From contig CAKOSH010000009.1 in the NCBI GenBank assembly GCA_934102215.1, forward strand, positions 1-64,000: 64,000 nucleotides of DNA, written 5' to 3'. Of the stretch, positions 1 through 8,790 are shown in pieces. This DNA is from an uncultured Bacilli bacterium (GTDB lineage: Bacteria; Bacillota_I; Bacilli_A; RF39; UBA660). The position numbers and the translations under genes are program-made. The notes under the pieces were generated by a model that searched no databases, was not told the DNA's origin, and saw nothing but the letters and a program-made list of their open reading frames with translations. The first letter of the stretch is position 1, and each line of letters opens with the position of its first letter.

Positions 1-521
1 TCACCAGCAGCACCAGTTTCACCTTGAGGTCCAGTTGGCCCTGTAGGTCCTGTAGCACCAGTTTCACCAGCAGCACCAGTTTCACCTTGAGGTCCTGTTG
101 GTCCAGTAGGTCCAGTTGCTCCAGCTATACCTTGAAGTCCTTGAGGACCTGTTGCGCCAGTAGGTCCAGTAGGTCCAGTTATACCTTGAAGTCCTTGAGG
201 TCCAGTTGCACCAGTAGGTCCAGTCGCTCCGGCTATACCTTGAAGTCCTTGAGGTCCAGTTGGTCCTGTAGGTCCAGTCGCTCCGGCTATACCTTGAGGT
301 CCTGTTGCGCCAGTAGGTCCAGTCGCTCCAGTTATACCTTGAAGTCCTTGAGGTCCTGTTGCTCCAGTAGGCCCAGTCGCACCAGTAGGTCCTGTAGCAC
401 CAGTAGGTCCAGTAGGTCCTGTAGCACCTGTTGCTCCACCACTTGGTCCAGTAGGCCCAGTAGGTCCAGTAGGTCCATAACAAGTATATGTTGGTGGCAT
501 TAAATTACAATTATTTCTCAT
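1..521 (-). CDS. Collagen-like Gly-X-Y repeat protein (3' end outside the window)
   Basis: Read on the minus strand from the ATG at 521, the protein has a short head (MRNNCNLMPPTYTCY) and then an unbroken Gly-X-Y collagen repeat dominated by GPT, GAT, GPQ, GLQ and GIT/GIA triplets to the window edge. A strong AGGAGG lies at 533-538. There is no signal peptide, which resembles BclA/exosporium-type collagen-like proteins of Bacilli, but the C-terminal domain is missing so the class is open. The repeat is far richer in GC than its surroundings because of its Pro/Gly/Ala codons. It is divergent from the subtilase at 624. At least 173 codons are present. Role as a surface filament is inferred. Confidence 0.85.
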   Translation of the reverse strand, partial: MRNNCNLMPPTYTCYGPTGPTGPTGPSGGATGATGPTGPTGATGPTGATGPTGATGPQGLQGITGATGPTGATGPQGIAGATGPTGPTGPQGLQGIAGATGPTGATGPQGLQGITGPTGPTGATGPQGLQGIAGATGPTGPTGPQGETGAAGETGATGPTGPTGPQGETGAAG

Positions 522-623
522 TCTTTATTTTTCCTCCTATATTATTATATTAATTAGTGTATGATTAGATAATTGATTTAGTCCATTTAGTATATTATAA
601 TGTAATTAGATAGAGGTAAAGTT

Positions 624-1712
624 ATGTACGATATTGATAAATATAAAAAATTAGCCATGGGAAACTTAACAGATGATATGATTCCAGATATCATTAATGA
701 AGAATGGCTTAAGTATGCTTTAAAAAATGAGAAATTTAAAAGATGGGGATTTTCTTTTAGTGATTTAAGTAACAAAAGATTTGCTGGTGACTTCAGTGAT
801 GAAGTAGTAAGACAGGTTAATTATTCTACACTTACTAGATTTCCAGAAAAGAATCCATTTAAATTCAATTCTAATTATTATAAAACAACATCTGATATAG
901 ATTCAGTTCATAAAAGCGGAATAACTGGAGAAGGAATAAATATTGCTGTTATTGATAATGGATTTGTTAATCCTCCTGTTGAAATTGATGGTAAAATTAA
1001 AAATTATTATGAAAGTTATGGTTCACGTGGAGACCATTATCATGGTGAAATAGTTTTATCATATTTAATTGGTAAAAATATAGGAGTTGCTCCTAATGCT
1101 AATGTTAGTTTTTATGATGTTAATCCTGATTATTTTGAAAGTCATCCTGAACTAGTAGGCGATAATCCAAGAGCGCTTTATGGAAAACTTATTTATGATA
1201 GATTAGTAGAAATATATAATAAAAATTTAAGTGGTGAAAATACACAAATCGTAAATATTTCAAGTGGATATGCTAAAGCGTCTAATCTTGAAAAAGAATT
1301 TGCTTTTATTAAAGAAAAACTTAAAGAAACAGGATGTTATGTTATAGATAGTGATGAATTTTCTAAATATTTTACAACTGTAAATACTGATTTAAATAAC
1401 GGAACATATTACTTAAGTGATTGGCAGCAAGATAATCTAGCTCTACATGAATCAAAAGTTATGGTTCCAAGTAGTGAAATGGTTCCACTCTGGGGAAGTG
1501 ATAAAGATTATATGTATCATGGTAATACTTCTTTTAGTTGGTCTATTCCTAAAGTATCGGGTATGTTTGCTTTAGCACTCGAAGTAAATCCTAAATTAAC
1601 TTTTGAAGATTTCGCACAAATAGCTCGTGAAACTTCTGTTAATAATGTTATTAATGCTTCTGGTATTATTGAAAAAGTTAAATTTGATTTAGAAAACAAC
1701 ATGGAATTATAA
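624..1712 (+). CDS. Subtilisin-like (S8) serine peptidase
   Basis: This 362-residue protein carries the three S8 catalytic neighbourhoods in order: D111 in INIAVIDNG, H140 in HYHGEIVLSYL followed by GVAPNA, and S305 in SFSWSIPKVSG, which aligns with the canonical GTSMAxPxVAG box. The motifs deviate from the textbook ones (DNG for DTG, HGE for HGT). About 95 residues precede the domain and no signal peptide is visible, so it may act inside the cell or use an unusual export route. An AGAGG lies just upstream of the ATG. It is divergent from the collagen-like gene and could process surface proteins, but that is only suggested by position. Confidence 0.8.
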   Translation: MYDIDKYKKLAMGNLTDDMIPDIINEEWLKYALKNEKFKRWGFSFSDLSNKRFAGDFSDEVVRQVNYSTLTRFPEKNPFKFNSNYYKTTSDIDSVHKSGITGEGINIAVIDNGFVNPPVEIDGKIKNYYESYGSRGDHYHGEIVLSYLIGKNIGVAPNANVSFYDVNPDYFESHPELVGDNPRALYGKLIYDRLVEIYNKNLSGENTQIVNISSGYAKASNLEKEFAFIKEKLKETGCYVIDSDEFSKYFTTVNTDLNNGTYYLSDWQQDNLALHESKVMVPSSEMVPLWGSDKDYMYHGNTSFSWSIPKVSGMFALALEVNPKLTFEDFAQIARETSVNNVINASGIIEKVKFDLENNMEL

Positions 1713-1728
1713 AAAACATTTAAAAAAC

Positions 1729-1758
1729 AAAATACAGAATCATTTATCTGTATTTTTT
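1729..1758. terminator. Bidirectional terminator
   Basis: A stem AATACAG/CTGTATT (1731-1737 with 1748-1754) is followed by a T-run on the plus strand and by T-rich sequence on the minus strand. It lies between the convergent subtilase and ABC permease genes and overlaps the permease stop. Confidence 0.7.
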
Positions 1759-2513
1759 GATATGACTTTATACATTACTATTGAAATTATCGTTAATAAG
1801 AATACACCTGTCATTACTAAATCTAAATTAAATACTTGTGAACCATATAATATTAAATAACCAATTCCTGATTTAGAAGTTAAGAACTCTCCCATAATTA
1901 CGCCTATTAAACACATTGATATATTTATCTTAAATGTATTTAGTATTGTCTTTTTATTTTCTTGTAATACTACATTTAACAATATATCTTTTTTAGATGC
2001 ACCAAACGTTTTTAATAATTTTATTTTTAATTTATCTGTATTTATAAAGCCATTATATATAGTTTGTATACTTACTATTAATGATATAAGTATTGCCATT
2101 AAGATAATGCTTTTTATATTAGCACCAATCCATATTATTATGATAGGGCCAAGTGCTACTTTTGGAAGACTATTTAATATTGTGAGATATGGATCTAATA
2201 CTTTAGCAATAAAACTATGATTATAAAGTATAATTGATATTAATAATGATAGTATACTTGTTATTATAAATGATATTAATGTTTCTTTTACAGTAACAAA
2301 TATGTGAGTAAATAAATTATTTTGAATATATAAATTCTTAATAGTTATAAGTATTTTTTTAGGTGAGCTAGTTATAAATGTATTAATTATGTTTTTATTT
2401 GATAGTATTTGCCATATAAGTATGAATAGTATGAATATTGATATTTGAGTCATAAGAATAATTATTTTATTTCTTTTAATCTTTTTTAAAAAGTCTTTTT
2501 GTTCTTTACTCAT
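1740..2513 (-). CDS. ABC transporter permease, SsuC/ThiX-like
   Basis: This is a BPD_transp_1-type inner-membrane permease with about six hydrophobic segments and an EAA-like loop (KLLKTFGASKKDILLNVVL). It is the last gene of a three-gene importer with the ATPase and binding protein just upstream. I chose the ATG at 2513 because the GGAAGG at 2526-2531 is well spaced for it; the in-frame TTG at 2522 is too close. The start overlaps the end of the ATPase gene, so translation is probably coupled. About 257 residues. Families of this type import thiamine precursors, sulfonates, taurine or nitrate; the substrate cannot be told from sequence. Confidence 0.85.
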   Translation of the reverse strand: MSKEQKDFLKKIKRNKIIILMTQISIFILFILIWQILSNKNIINTFITSSPKKILITIKNLYIQNNLFTHIFVTVKETLISFIITSILSLLISIILYNHSFIAKVLDPYLTILNSLPKVALGPIIIIWIGANIKSIILMAILISLIVSIQTIYNGFINTDKLKIKLLKTFGASKKDILLNVVLQENKKTILNTFKINISMCLIGVIMGEFLTSKSGIGYLILYGSQVFNLDLVMTGVFLLTIISIVMYKVISKNTDK

Positions 2514-3261
2514 TATTATCAATTTCCTTCCATATTAAGTCATAATATTCTCTAAATAATGGATCTTTTCTATTTTCAATAGGACCTTTTTTATCTTGTA
2601 ATGTAATTGTATGTATGTTTTTAATAATAGCTGGTCTATTTGAAAGAACTATTATTTTATCACACATAGAAATTGCTTCACTAATATCATGTGTTACGAT
2701 TAATACTGTTTTTTGTTCTTCTTTTATTATATTGTAAACATCATTACTAACTTTTAATCTTGTTTGATAATCTAAAGCACCAAATGGTTCATCTAAAAGT
2801 AATATATCAGGATTACAAGCAAGTGTTCTAATAAGAGCTAGTCTTTGTTTCATACCACCAGATAGTTCATTTGGATATTTATCTTTAAAACTATAAAGTC
2901 CATATTTTTTAAGTAGATTTATTGTAAAATCTTTTGTATTATCATTTAACTTTTTAGATATTTTAAGACCTAATATTGCATTATCATATATTGTTAACCA
3001 TGGAAATAAGCATGCGTCTTGAAGCATATATCCAATAGTAATATTATCTTTTGTAGATATATTTCCAGAATATTCAGTGTCAAGTGATGAAATTATATTT
3101 AATATTGAACTTTTACCACATCCGGATGGACCAATTATACCTATAAATTCATTTTTATATAAGTTAAAGGATATATTATCAAGTGCTTTTGTTTCACCAT
3201 GTATTGAGTGATAAGTTTTACTTATATTATTAAGTGATAATAATTTATTTATTGAATTCAT
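2506..3261 (-). CDS. ABC transporter ATP-binding protein, SsuB/ThiZ-like
   Basis: A 251-residue ABC ATPase with Walker A GPSGCGKSS, Q-loop (GYMLQDACLFPW), signature LSGGMKQRLALIRT, Walker B ILLLDEPFGALD and switch His in VTHDISEA. The DACLFPW sequence after the Q-loop is typical of the nitrate/sulfonate/thiamine-precursor subfamily. It overlaps the binding-protein gene by 17 bases and the permease gene by a few, which marks a tight operon transcribed right to left. It energises import through the permease at 1740-2513. Confidence 0.9.
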   Translation of the reverse strand: MNSINKLLSLNNISKTYHSIHGETKALDNISFNLYKNEFIGIIGPSGCGKSSILNIISSLDTEYSGNISTKDNITIGYMLQDACLFPWLTIYDNAILGLKISKKLNDNTKDFTINLLKKYGLYSFKDKYPNELSGGMKQRLALIRTLACNPDILLLDEPFGALDYQTRLKVSNDVYNIIKEEQKTVLIVTHDISEAISMCDKIIVLSNRPAIIKNIHTITLQDKKGPIENRKDPLFREYYDLIWKEIDNNE

Positions 3262-4228
3262 TTGTTATTAATATATTAGAATCTAGTTTATTATCTATAA
3301 ATTTACCATAGTAAAGTATGTCTATTAACTTGTCATAATCTTTACTGTTAACATATGTATTATCATACCATGAGTCTGCATTTTTATATCTATTTACTAG
3401 TATTGTTAAGTCTTTTAAACTTGTATCAGGAAATTGATTTATAATAGTTTTTGCGATAGTTTCACTATCATTTTCTTTAATGAATTTTATACCTTTATTA
3501 AGAGCATTATTAAATCTTTGTATTAAGTCTTTATTGTTATTTATAAATTCTTCACGAGCATAGAATGCTGTATATGGAACTATTCCTGATAAGTTACCAA
3601 GTGATGTAAGAGGGCAACCATAACCTTGTTTTTCTATATTTAAAGCATTTGGTTCAAATAGATTCACAAAGTCTCCTTGGCCACTTATATAAGCACCTGT
3701 AAGAGCATTAAACTCTATACTTGTATCGATATTAACATCACTTTCATTAATACCATTTTCATGAAGAGCATATTTAAACATTAATAATGGCATACCACCA
3801 TTTCTACCAGCTAGTATCTTTTTACCTTTTAAATCGTTAAGTGTAAAATTGTCTTTTAGTTTACAGTCTCCAACTATAAATTGTCCATCTCTTTTAGTTA
3901 AAGATGCGAATGTAAGTAGCTTTTCTTTAGAATTATTATAAATGTAAACAGTTGCTTCGGGTCCAGAAAATCCAATATTAACATCTTTACTTAATACAGC
4001 AGTACCAACTTTATCAGCACCAGGAGTAAGAACTACTTCAATATCAATATTCTCATCTTTAAAGTATCCATTTTCTATAGATACATACCATGGAGTATAA
4101 AATACAGAATGTGTTACTTCCGCAACAACTAACTTTTCATTTTTAGATTCTTTTTCTCTTATACCAATTATTATAGTTAAAACTATTATTGCAATTAATG
4201 AAAAGATAGTTAAAAATATTTTTTTCAT
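3245..4228 (-). CDS. ABC transporter substrate-binding protein, NMT1/THI5-like
   Basis: The 327-residue protein has an N-terminal hydrophobic segment (residues 4-22) with no lipobox Cys, so it is either membrane-anchored or cleaved. The mature part starts with the family-typical run around FYTPWYVSIENGYF, followed by EVVLTPGADKVGTAVL, the pattern of SsuA/ThiY/NMT1 proteins. It is the first gene of the importer. The upstream 4229-4340 region holds no recognisable TPP or other riboswitch, so ligand identity (pyrimidine precursor, sulfonate or other) stays unknown. Confidence 0.85.
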   Translation of the reverse strand: MKKIFLTIFSLIAIIVLTIIIGIREKESKNEKLVVAEVTHSVFYTPWYVSIENGYFKDENIDIEVVLTPGADKVGTAVLSKDVNIGFSGPEATVYIYNNSKEKLLTFASLTKRDGQFIVGDCKLKDNFTLNDLKGKKILAGRNGGMPLLMFKYALHENGINESDVNIDTSIEFNALTGAYISGQGDFVNLFEPNALNIEKQGYGCPLTSLGNLSGIVPYTAFYAREEFINNNKDLIQRFNNALNKGIKFIKENDSETIAKTIINQFPDTSLKDLTILVNRYKNADSWYDNTYVNSKDYDKLIDILYYGKFIDNKLDSNILITNEFNK

Positions 4229-4352
4229 ATATCCTCACTTTCATATTTAATATATTCAAATAAAGTAAATTTGTTATTTATATATTGAATTTTTATCACT
4301 TGCATTATATAATTAACATATATGATAGGGGATAAGAAAGAGGTATGTGATA

Positions 4353-4904
4353 ATGGAAAATAAGACTTTAAAGGTTATTGTTAATATACTTGTTTGTATA
4401 GTTATTATACTTGCAACTTGTATTACTTTAATGACAATAGCATCACAAAAGAATGGATATTTTAAGATATTTGGTAATATTCCACTTACTATAAAAGATG
4501 ATAGTATGGAACCAACTATTAAGAAAGGTAGTTTAATAATAACTAAAGAATATAAAGATAATGATATCAAAGAAGGAGATGTTATTTCATATAGAAGTAT
4601 TAATGAAGATAAAACTATTGAAATAAGAACTGCTCGTGTTAAGACTATTTTAAGTATTAATAATGGTAAAACATATGTTACTGAATATGATAATAATGAA
4701 TATAAAGACAATGAACAAGTTGATTCAAGAAATGTAGTATCCGTATGGAATAATAAAAAGATATCTAATTTAGGTTATGTTCTTGATTTCTTAAATACTA
4801 AAGTAGGATTTCTTGTATGTATAATTATTCCACTTGCATTATTATTTATATATCAATTATATAAGTTTATTGTGCTTGTAAAAGATTATAAAAATGTTAA
4901 TTAG
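4353..4904 (+). CDS. Type I signal peptidase, SipW/ER-like (S26B)
   Basis: A membrane protein of about 183 residues with an N-terminal TM helix, the nucleophile box DSMEPTI, the conserved KGSLIITK and EGDVISY strands, and a C-terminal TM helix, as in SipW-type peptidases. The usual THRV box that supplies the catalytic His reads TARV here, so the general base is absent or displaced. The ATG at 4353 is chosen because AAGAGG at 4338-4343 is 9 bases upstream; the in-frame GTG at 4347 is too close. Likely clients are the two SipW-type secreted proteins at 11415 and 17797, though the loss of His makes activity uncertain. Confidence 0.8.
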   Translation: MENKTLKVIVNILVCIVIILATCITLMTIASQKNGYFKIFGNIPLTIKDDSMEPTIKKGSLIITKEYKDNDIKEGDVISYRSINEDKTIEIRTARVKTILSINNGKTYVTEYDNNEYKDNEQVDSRNVVSVWNNKKISNLGYVLDFLNTKVGFLVCIIIPLALLFIYQLYKFIVLVKDYKNVN

Positions 4905-4925
4905 AAGTAGCAATACTTCTTTTTA
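4903..4925 (+). terminator. Intrinsic terminator after the signal peptidase gene
   Basis: A stem AGAAGTA/TACTTCT with a GCAA loop begins inside the stop codon and is followed by TTTTTAT. Confidence 0.75.
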
Positions 4926-4996
4926 TATGTAAAAAATTTTAGTGTTCGCTTTTAATAATAATTGTTAAATGTTATAATGATTAAGAGGTAAAAATT

Positions 4997-7075
4997 ATGA
5001 CATTAAATGATAAACAATTAGAAGCAGTAAATCATACTGAAGGGCCTTGTTTAGTACTTGCAGGGGCTGGTAGTGGTAAAACAAGAGTACTAACTGAAAG
5101 AATAATTAAATTAATAGATGATGGAGTAAGTCCTTATAATATACTAGCAATAACATTCACTAATAAAGCAGCTAAAGAAATGAGAGTAAGAGTTCAAAAT
5201 AAAATAGGTGATGTAGCAGATTCAATATTTATAGGTACATTTCATTCTTTTGGACTTAGAATATTAAGAGAGAATTATGATGCGATAGGTTATTCATCAA
5301 ATATAACTATACTTGATACAGATGATACTAAATCATTAATAAAAAGAATATTAAAAGAGAATAGTTTTGATCCAGCTGATTATGATATAAAACATATTAT
5401 AAGTAAGATAAGTAGTGCTAAAAATGATGGAATAAGTCCACTTGAATTTTCTAAATTATTTTTAAATGAACATGATAAAGTTATAGGTCTTGTTTATGAA
5501 AAATATTTAAAATTATTAAAAGAGAATAATTCAGTTGATTTTGATGACTTATTATTAAAACCTGTTGAGATATTTAAGAAAAGAAAAGATATATTAGAAA
5601 AATATCAAGAAAGATTTAGATATATTTTAGTAGATGAATATCAAGATACTAATAGTATTCAATATGAATTATGTAAGATGCTTGCTAAAAAGTATAATAA
5701 TATCTTTGTAGTAGGTGATGCTAATCAATCAATATATTCATGGAGAAATGCTGATTATAGAAATATACTTAATTTTGAAAAAGATTATAAGAATGCACAT
5801 GTAGTATTACTTGAAGAGAATTATAGAAGTACAAATACTATATTGAAGGCAGCTAATTCTGTTATTAAGAATAATAATGAAGGAACTAAATTAAATCTAT
5901 GGACTTCTATAGGTGATGGAGAAAAGATAGAATATATAAGAGTTGAAGACGAAATCAAAGAAAGTAGTTTTGTTATAAATAAGATAAAAGAACTTGTGAG
6001 TGAAGGTTATAATTATAGTGATTTTGCTGTTCTTTATAGAACTAATGCTCAAAGTAGAACAGTTGAAGAAGCATTTGTTAGAAATAATATTCCATATAAT
6101 ATAATTGGTAGTTATTACTTTTACAATAGAAAAGAAATTAAGGATTTAATCGCATATTTAAACTTAATATATAATACTAATGATTCAGTTAGTTTAGAAA
6201 GAGTAATTAATACACCTAAAAGAGGTATTGGTACTAAAACTATTGATAATATACGTGAAAAGGCTAATATGAATGATACTTCATTATTTGATGCGATAGA
6301 TAGTGGTAAAGAACTTGAATTTAAGAAATTAATATTAGAATTAATAGAAGATTCTAAAACTATGAATCTATCTGATTTAATTGAAGATGTGCTTGTTAAG
6401 ACAGGACTTAGACGTGAATATGAACTTGATAAATCTATTGAAAGTGATACTAAAGTAGAAAACTTAAATGAATTTAAGAGTTTAGCAGTTAATTTTGAAG
6501 ATAATGGTATTTATGATTTATCAACATTTTTAGAAAATATTATGCTTGTTAGTGATAAAGGTCAATATGCTGAAGATGATAATAATGTTAATATTATGAC
6601 ACTTCATTCAGCAAAAGGACTTGAATTTAATATTGTATTTATACTTGGTATGGAAGAAGGCATTTTCCCTCATAGTAGAAGTTTTGAATCAGCAAAAGAA
6701 CTTGAAGAAGAAAGAAGACTTTGTTATGTTGGTATAACTCGTGCTAAAAAGAAATTGTATTTACTTTCTGCTAGAGTAAGAACTTTATATGGTAGAACAA
6801 GTGGTACTATTGAAAGTAGATTTGTAAAGGAAATAGATCCATCACTTATAAATATTAAGAATGAAAGTGTAAAGAAAGAAGAAACTAAAAAAGTTGGTAA
6901 TATGTATAGTGATAAGTCTGTAGATGGACTTAAAGCAGGTGATACAGTTATTCATACAATCTTTGGAGAAGGTGTAATTATAAAGATAAGTGGTAGTATT
7001 GCAACTATAGCATTTAAATATGGAGTTGGTATTAAGAGTATTGCTGCTAATCATAAATATTTGTCTAAAAAGTAA
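4997..7075 (+). CDS. pcrA: ATP-dependent DNA helicase PcrA (UvrD/Rep family)
   Basis: This 692-residue SF1A helicase starts with the Q-motif region MTLNDKQLEAVNHTEG and has Walker A AGAGSGKT, motif Ia AITFTNKAAKEM, Walker B VDEYQDTN, motif III GDANQSIYSWR, motif IV ENYRS, motif V MTLHSAKGLEF and motif VI YVGITRAKKKLYL. A C-terminal Tudor-like module (AGDTVIHTIFGEGVI) matches the PcrA region that contacts RNA polymerase. Length is slightly below the usual 720-740. It acts in repair, rolling-circle replication and removal of RecA. A TATAAT at 4973-4978 and an AGAGG precede the ATG. It stands alone, without pcrB or ligA. Confidence 0.95.
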   Translation: MTLNDKQLEAVNHTEGPCLVLAGAGSGKTRVLTERIIKLIDDGVSPYNILAITFTNKAAKEMRVRVQNKIGDVADSIFIGTFHSFGLRILRENYDAIGYSSNITILDTDDTKSLIKRILKENSFDPADYDIKHIISKISSAKNDGISPLEFSKLFLNEHDKVIGLVYEKYLKLLKENNSVDFDDLLLKPVEIFKKRKDILEKYQERFRYILVDEYQDTNSIQYELCKMLAKKYNNIFVVGDANQSIYSWRNADYRNILNFEKDYKNAHVVLLEENYRSTNTILKAANSVIKNNNEGTKLNLWTSIGDGEKIEYIRVEDEIKESSFVINKIKELVSEGYNYSDFAVLYRTNAQSRTVEEAFVRNNIPYNIIGSYYFYNRKEIKDLIAYLNLIYNTNDSVSLERVINTPKRGIGTKTIDNIREKANMNDTSLFDAIDSGKELEFKKLILELIEDSKTMNLSDLIEDVLVKTGLRREYELDKSIESDTKVENLNEFKSLAVNFEDNGIYDLSTFLENIMLVSDKGQYAEDDNNVNIMTLHSAKGLEFNIVFILGMEEGIFPHSRSFESAKELEEERRLCYVGITRAKKKLYLLSARVRTLYGRTSGTIESRFVKEIDPSLINIKNESVKKEETKKVGNMYSDKSVDGLKAGDTVIHTIFGEGVIIKISGSIATIAFKYGVGIKSIAANHKYLSKK

Positions 7076-7129
7076 ATATATATAGTGTTGGACCAAATAA
7101 ATCGTCAATCTATATCACAAATTAAGCAA

Positions 7130-7141
7130 GAACAAATGTTT
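7130..7141. promoter_or_regulatory. LexA/SOS-box-like palindrome
   Basis: GAAC-AAAT-GTTT matches 7 of 8 half-site bases of the Firmicutes SOS box GAAC-N4-GTTC. Similar sites lie at 11347 and 17728. No intact gene follows this copy, so it may be left over from a lost gene. Confidence 0.35.
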
Positions 7142-7309
7142 GCTTTCAAGAAGAGAATATTCCTTATAGCCAGAGAAATGAGATATATCGAAAATGCTTT
7201 ATAATACAAAGGTTTAAGAAAGAATGAGTTTAATTTACTTTTCATAGAGTAAAATATAAAATTGTCTAAATTTGATAAAATTTATAAAAATTACTTGCAT
7301 ATTTATTAG

Positions 7310-7336
7310 AGAATCTTCAAAATGAAGGTTCTTTTT
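7310..7336 (+). terminator. Intrinsic terminator
   Basis: A 9-bp stem AGAATCTTC/GAAGGTTCT with an AAAAT loop is followed by TTTTTAT. It could end transcription reading on from pcrA. Confidence 0.65.
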
Positions 7337-7356
7337 ATATGTCTTAAATTGTTATA

Positions 7357-7530
7357 GTGAAAGATAAAGCTAAACTAAAATATAAACAAAAATTGGAATT
7401 AGTTATAGTAAAAATCAAAAGATTAAATGAAGAATATCAAAAAGAATTAATAGAAATTGATGATAAATACAGAGAAAATAGTGAAGAAATTTCAAATGAA
7501 CTTGAATATAGAAAAAAAGAAAATAATTAG
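7357..7530 (+). CDS. Possible 57-residue charged coiled-coil peptide or gene fragment
   Basis: A GTG-initiated frame encodes a Lys/Glu-rich, probably helical peptide (KIKRLNEEYQKELIEIDDKY) that ends at TAG 7528-7530. No ribosome-binding site is visible and it sits in a decayed region just after a terminator. It may be the coiled-coil tail of a lost gene such as a recombinase rather than an expressed gene; I do not recognise it. Confidence 0.25.
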   Translation: MKDKAKLKYKQKLELVIVKIKRLNEEYQKELIEIDDKYRENSEEISNELEYRKKENN

Positions 7531-7980
7531 GAATGTTCAAAAAAGGTTCTTCTAAAATCCTTATAGAATAAGGACAAAATAGATTTTTTTCTAAATTTAG
7601 AACCTCAAAATAGGTTAAAGGTGTTATTTTCGCAAGTGTAAAAATGGTTGGTGGTACATCCACGAGTTTGAAAAAATCTTATTTTTAAGGGTTTTGAAAT
7701 TTTGTGGTGCATTTCATATCCTTTTGTATATTATTTTTGGCTCGTTTTTAAACTTTTATCTAATGTTTCGTCAACAACTTTTTATCATTACCATTTTGAT
7801 AAAATTAGTATTTCTATATTTTTTCATTGTAATTTTTACCATCTTATCTGTTAAATCAATATCTATATCATTAAATCTTTTTCATATATATAATTTGTTA
7901 ATTTTTTATCACCACGCCAATATCTAGTATATCTTTTCCATTTAATGAATTAAAAAAATATCAATATATATAGTATCACT

Positions 7981-8061
7981 TTAATTATTTCCACATTCTT
8001 CATTATATTCACTTGCAATTGTATTGTGTGTTTCAATTGCTAATTTATTTTTATCATTCAT
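7981..8061 (-). pseudogene. Truncated start of a SAM-dependent methyltransferase-like gene
   Basis: The ATG at 8061 overlaps the stop of the SDR remnant (TAATG) and opens a 26-residue frame, MNDKNKLAIETHNTIASEYN and a short tail, that resembles the first residues of class I methyltransferases. It stops at TAA 7981-7983, long before any SAM-binding motif, so only the beginning of the gene survives. The coupling to the SDR remnant suggests they were once one operon. Confidence 0.4.
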
Positions 8062-8517
8062 TAAAATTTTCCGCCATTAATCCAAATATTTTCTCTAGTT
8101 ATAAAACTTGAATCTTCTGATAACAAGAATAAACAAAGTTTTGCCGTATTCTCTGGAGTAGCAAATCTTCCCAAAGGGGTTTCACTTAATTTTTGATCTA
8201 TTTCTTTTTGTTTCCATCCTCTTAATGACAAATATATTGAAGTAAATGTAGGACATATACAATTGGCTCTAATTTTTCTATCCGTATATTCTAATGCTGT
8301 TGCTTTGGTAAATGTGATAATAGTGGTATCAGTTGAACAATATGCAGACGATTCAGTACAAGGTACTATTCTTAAATGAGATATTTACTATCTACTATCT
8401 TTATTCATAATTGGATAACTATGTTTAGTGCAAATAATTTTTCCTAGTAAATTTATATCTAAAACTTTTTTAAAATCATTAATGTTGAAATCTTTAATTA
8501 AATCAATAAAAAATAGT
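8061..8517 (-). pseudogene. Short-chain dehydrogenase/reductase (SDR) remnant
   Basis: On the minus strand the frames read FKKVLDINLLGKIICTKHSY, then after a stop near 8390 FTKATALEYTDRKIRANCIC, then TPLGRFATPENTAKLCLFLL and SSFITRENIWINGGKF, the typical middle and C-terminal parts of an SDR. The N-terminal Rossmann TGxxxGxG region is missing, an in-frame stop interrupts the gene, and the catalytic YxxxK reads YCSTD. The gene is therefore dead. Original substrate cannot be inferred. Confidence 0.7.
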
Positions 8518-8597
8518 TAAAAAAATAGTTACAAAAATATATAAAATATTTAGAAAAAATGTTATAATTAATAAAATGAATGGAGATGTGATAACAT

Positions 8598-8789
8598 ATG
8601 GAAAAAATTGATTTAATTTTATCTATTATAGCATCTATTGTATCTATAATTTCTGCTGCTGTTAGTTATAATTATTATAAGAAGATTGTTAAAATTTCTA
8701 ATAAAATAAACACTGCATATTCCAACAACAAGCAAACTGCGGGAAATAAAGCAACACAAATTATTGGAAAAAATAATAAGGTAAAATAA
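8598..8789 (+). CDS. Small membrane protein with C-terminal amyloid-like motif (candidate ABC-3C effector)
   Basis: A 63-residue protein with one N-terminal TM helix (residues about 5-25), a short basic stretch (YYKKIVKISNK) and a C-terminal motif at residues 44-62, NKQTAGNKATQIIGKNNKV. The next gene begins with a similar motif (9 of 19 positions identical by eye), and the two genes are separated by one base. A GGAGATG lies upstream of the ATG and a TATAAT at 8563-8568. The layout, a small TM protein with a motif matched in a partner, is that of amyloid-signalling effectors that damage membranes. That function is inferred; the protein itself has no family I recognise. Confidence 0.75.
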   Translation: MEKIDLILSIIASIVSIISAAVSYNYYKKIVKISNKINTAYSNNKQTAGNKATQIIGKNNKVK

Positions 8790-8790
8790 T

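Larger units (their letters stand above)
7076..8597. other. Gene-poor decayed interval
   Basis: About 1.5 kb without an intact gene of normal length. It holds a copy of a short repeat (7092-7107), a LexA-box-like palindrome, a terminator, a doubtful 57-codon reading frame, and minus-strand remnants of an SDR enzyme and a methyltransferase. The segment 7531-7980 shows only broken reading frames that I cannot assign. The defence locus at 8598 lies at its right edge, consistent with repeated insertion and decay at this spot. Confidence 0.7.

Noticed and set aside
1..480. Regularly spaced short repeats resembling a CRISPR array
   Set aside because: The periodicity is nine bases and its multiples and translates into continuous Gly-X-Y triplets; it is a collagen-like coding repeat.
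4229..4346. Riboswitch (TPP-like) before the ABC importer
   Set aside because: The leader is short and AT-rich and lacks the conserved TPP core sequences.
7531..7980. Possible coding frame on the minus strand
   Set aside because: Frames are hydrophobic, low in complexity and lack starts with ribosome-binding sites; no protein family could be assigned.
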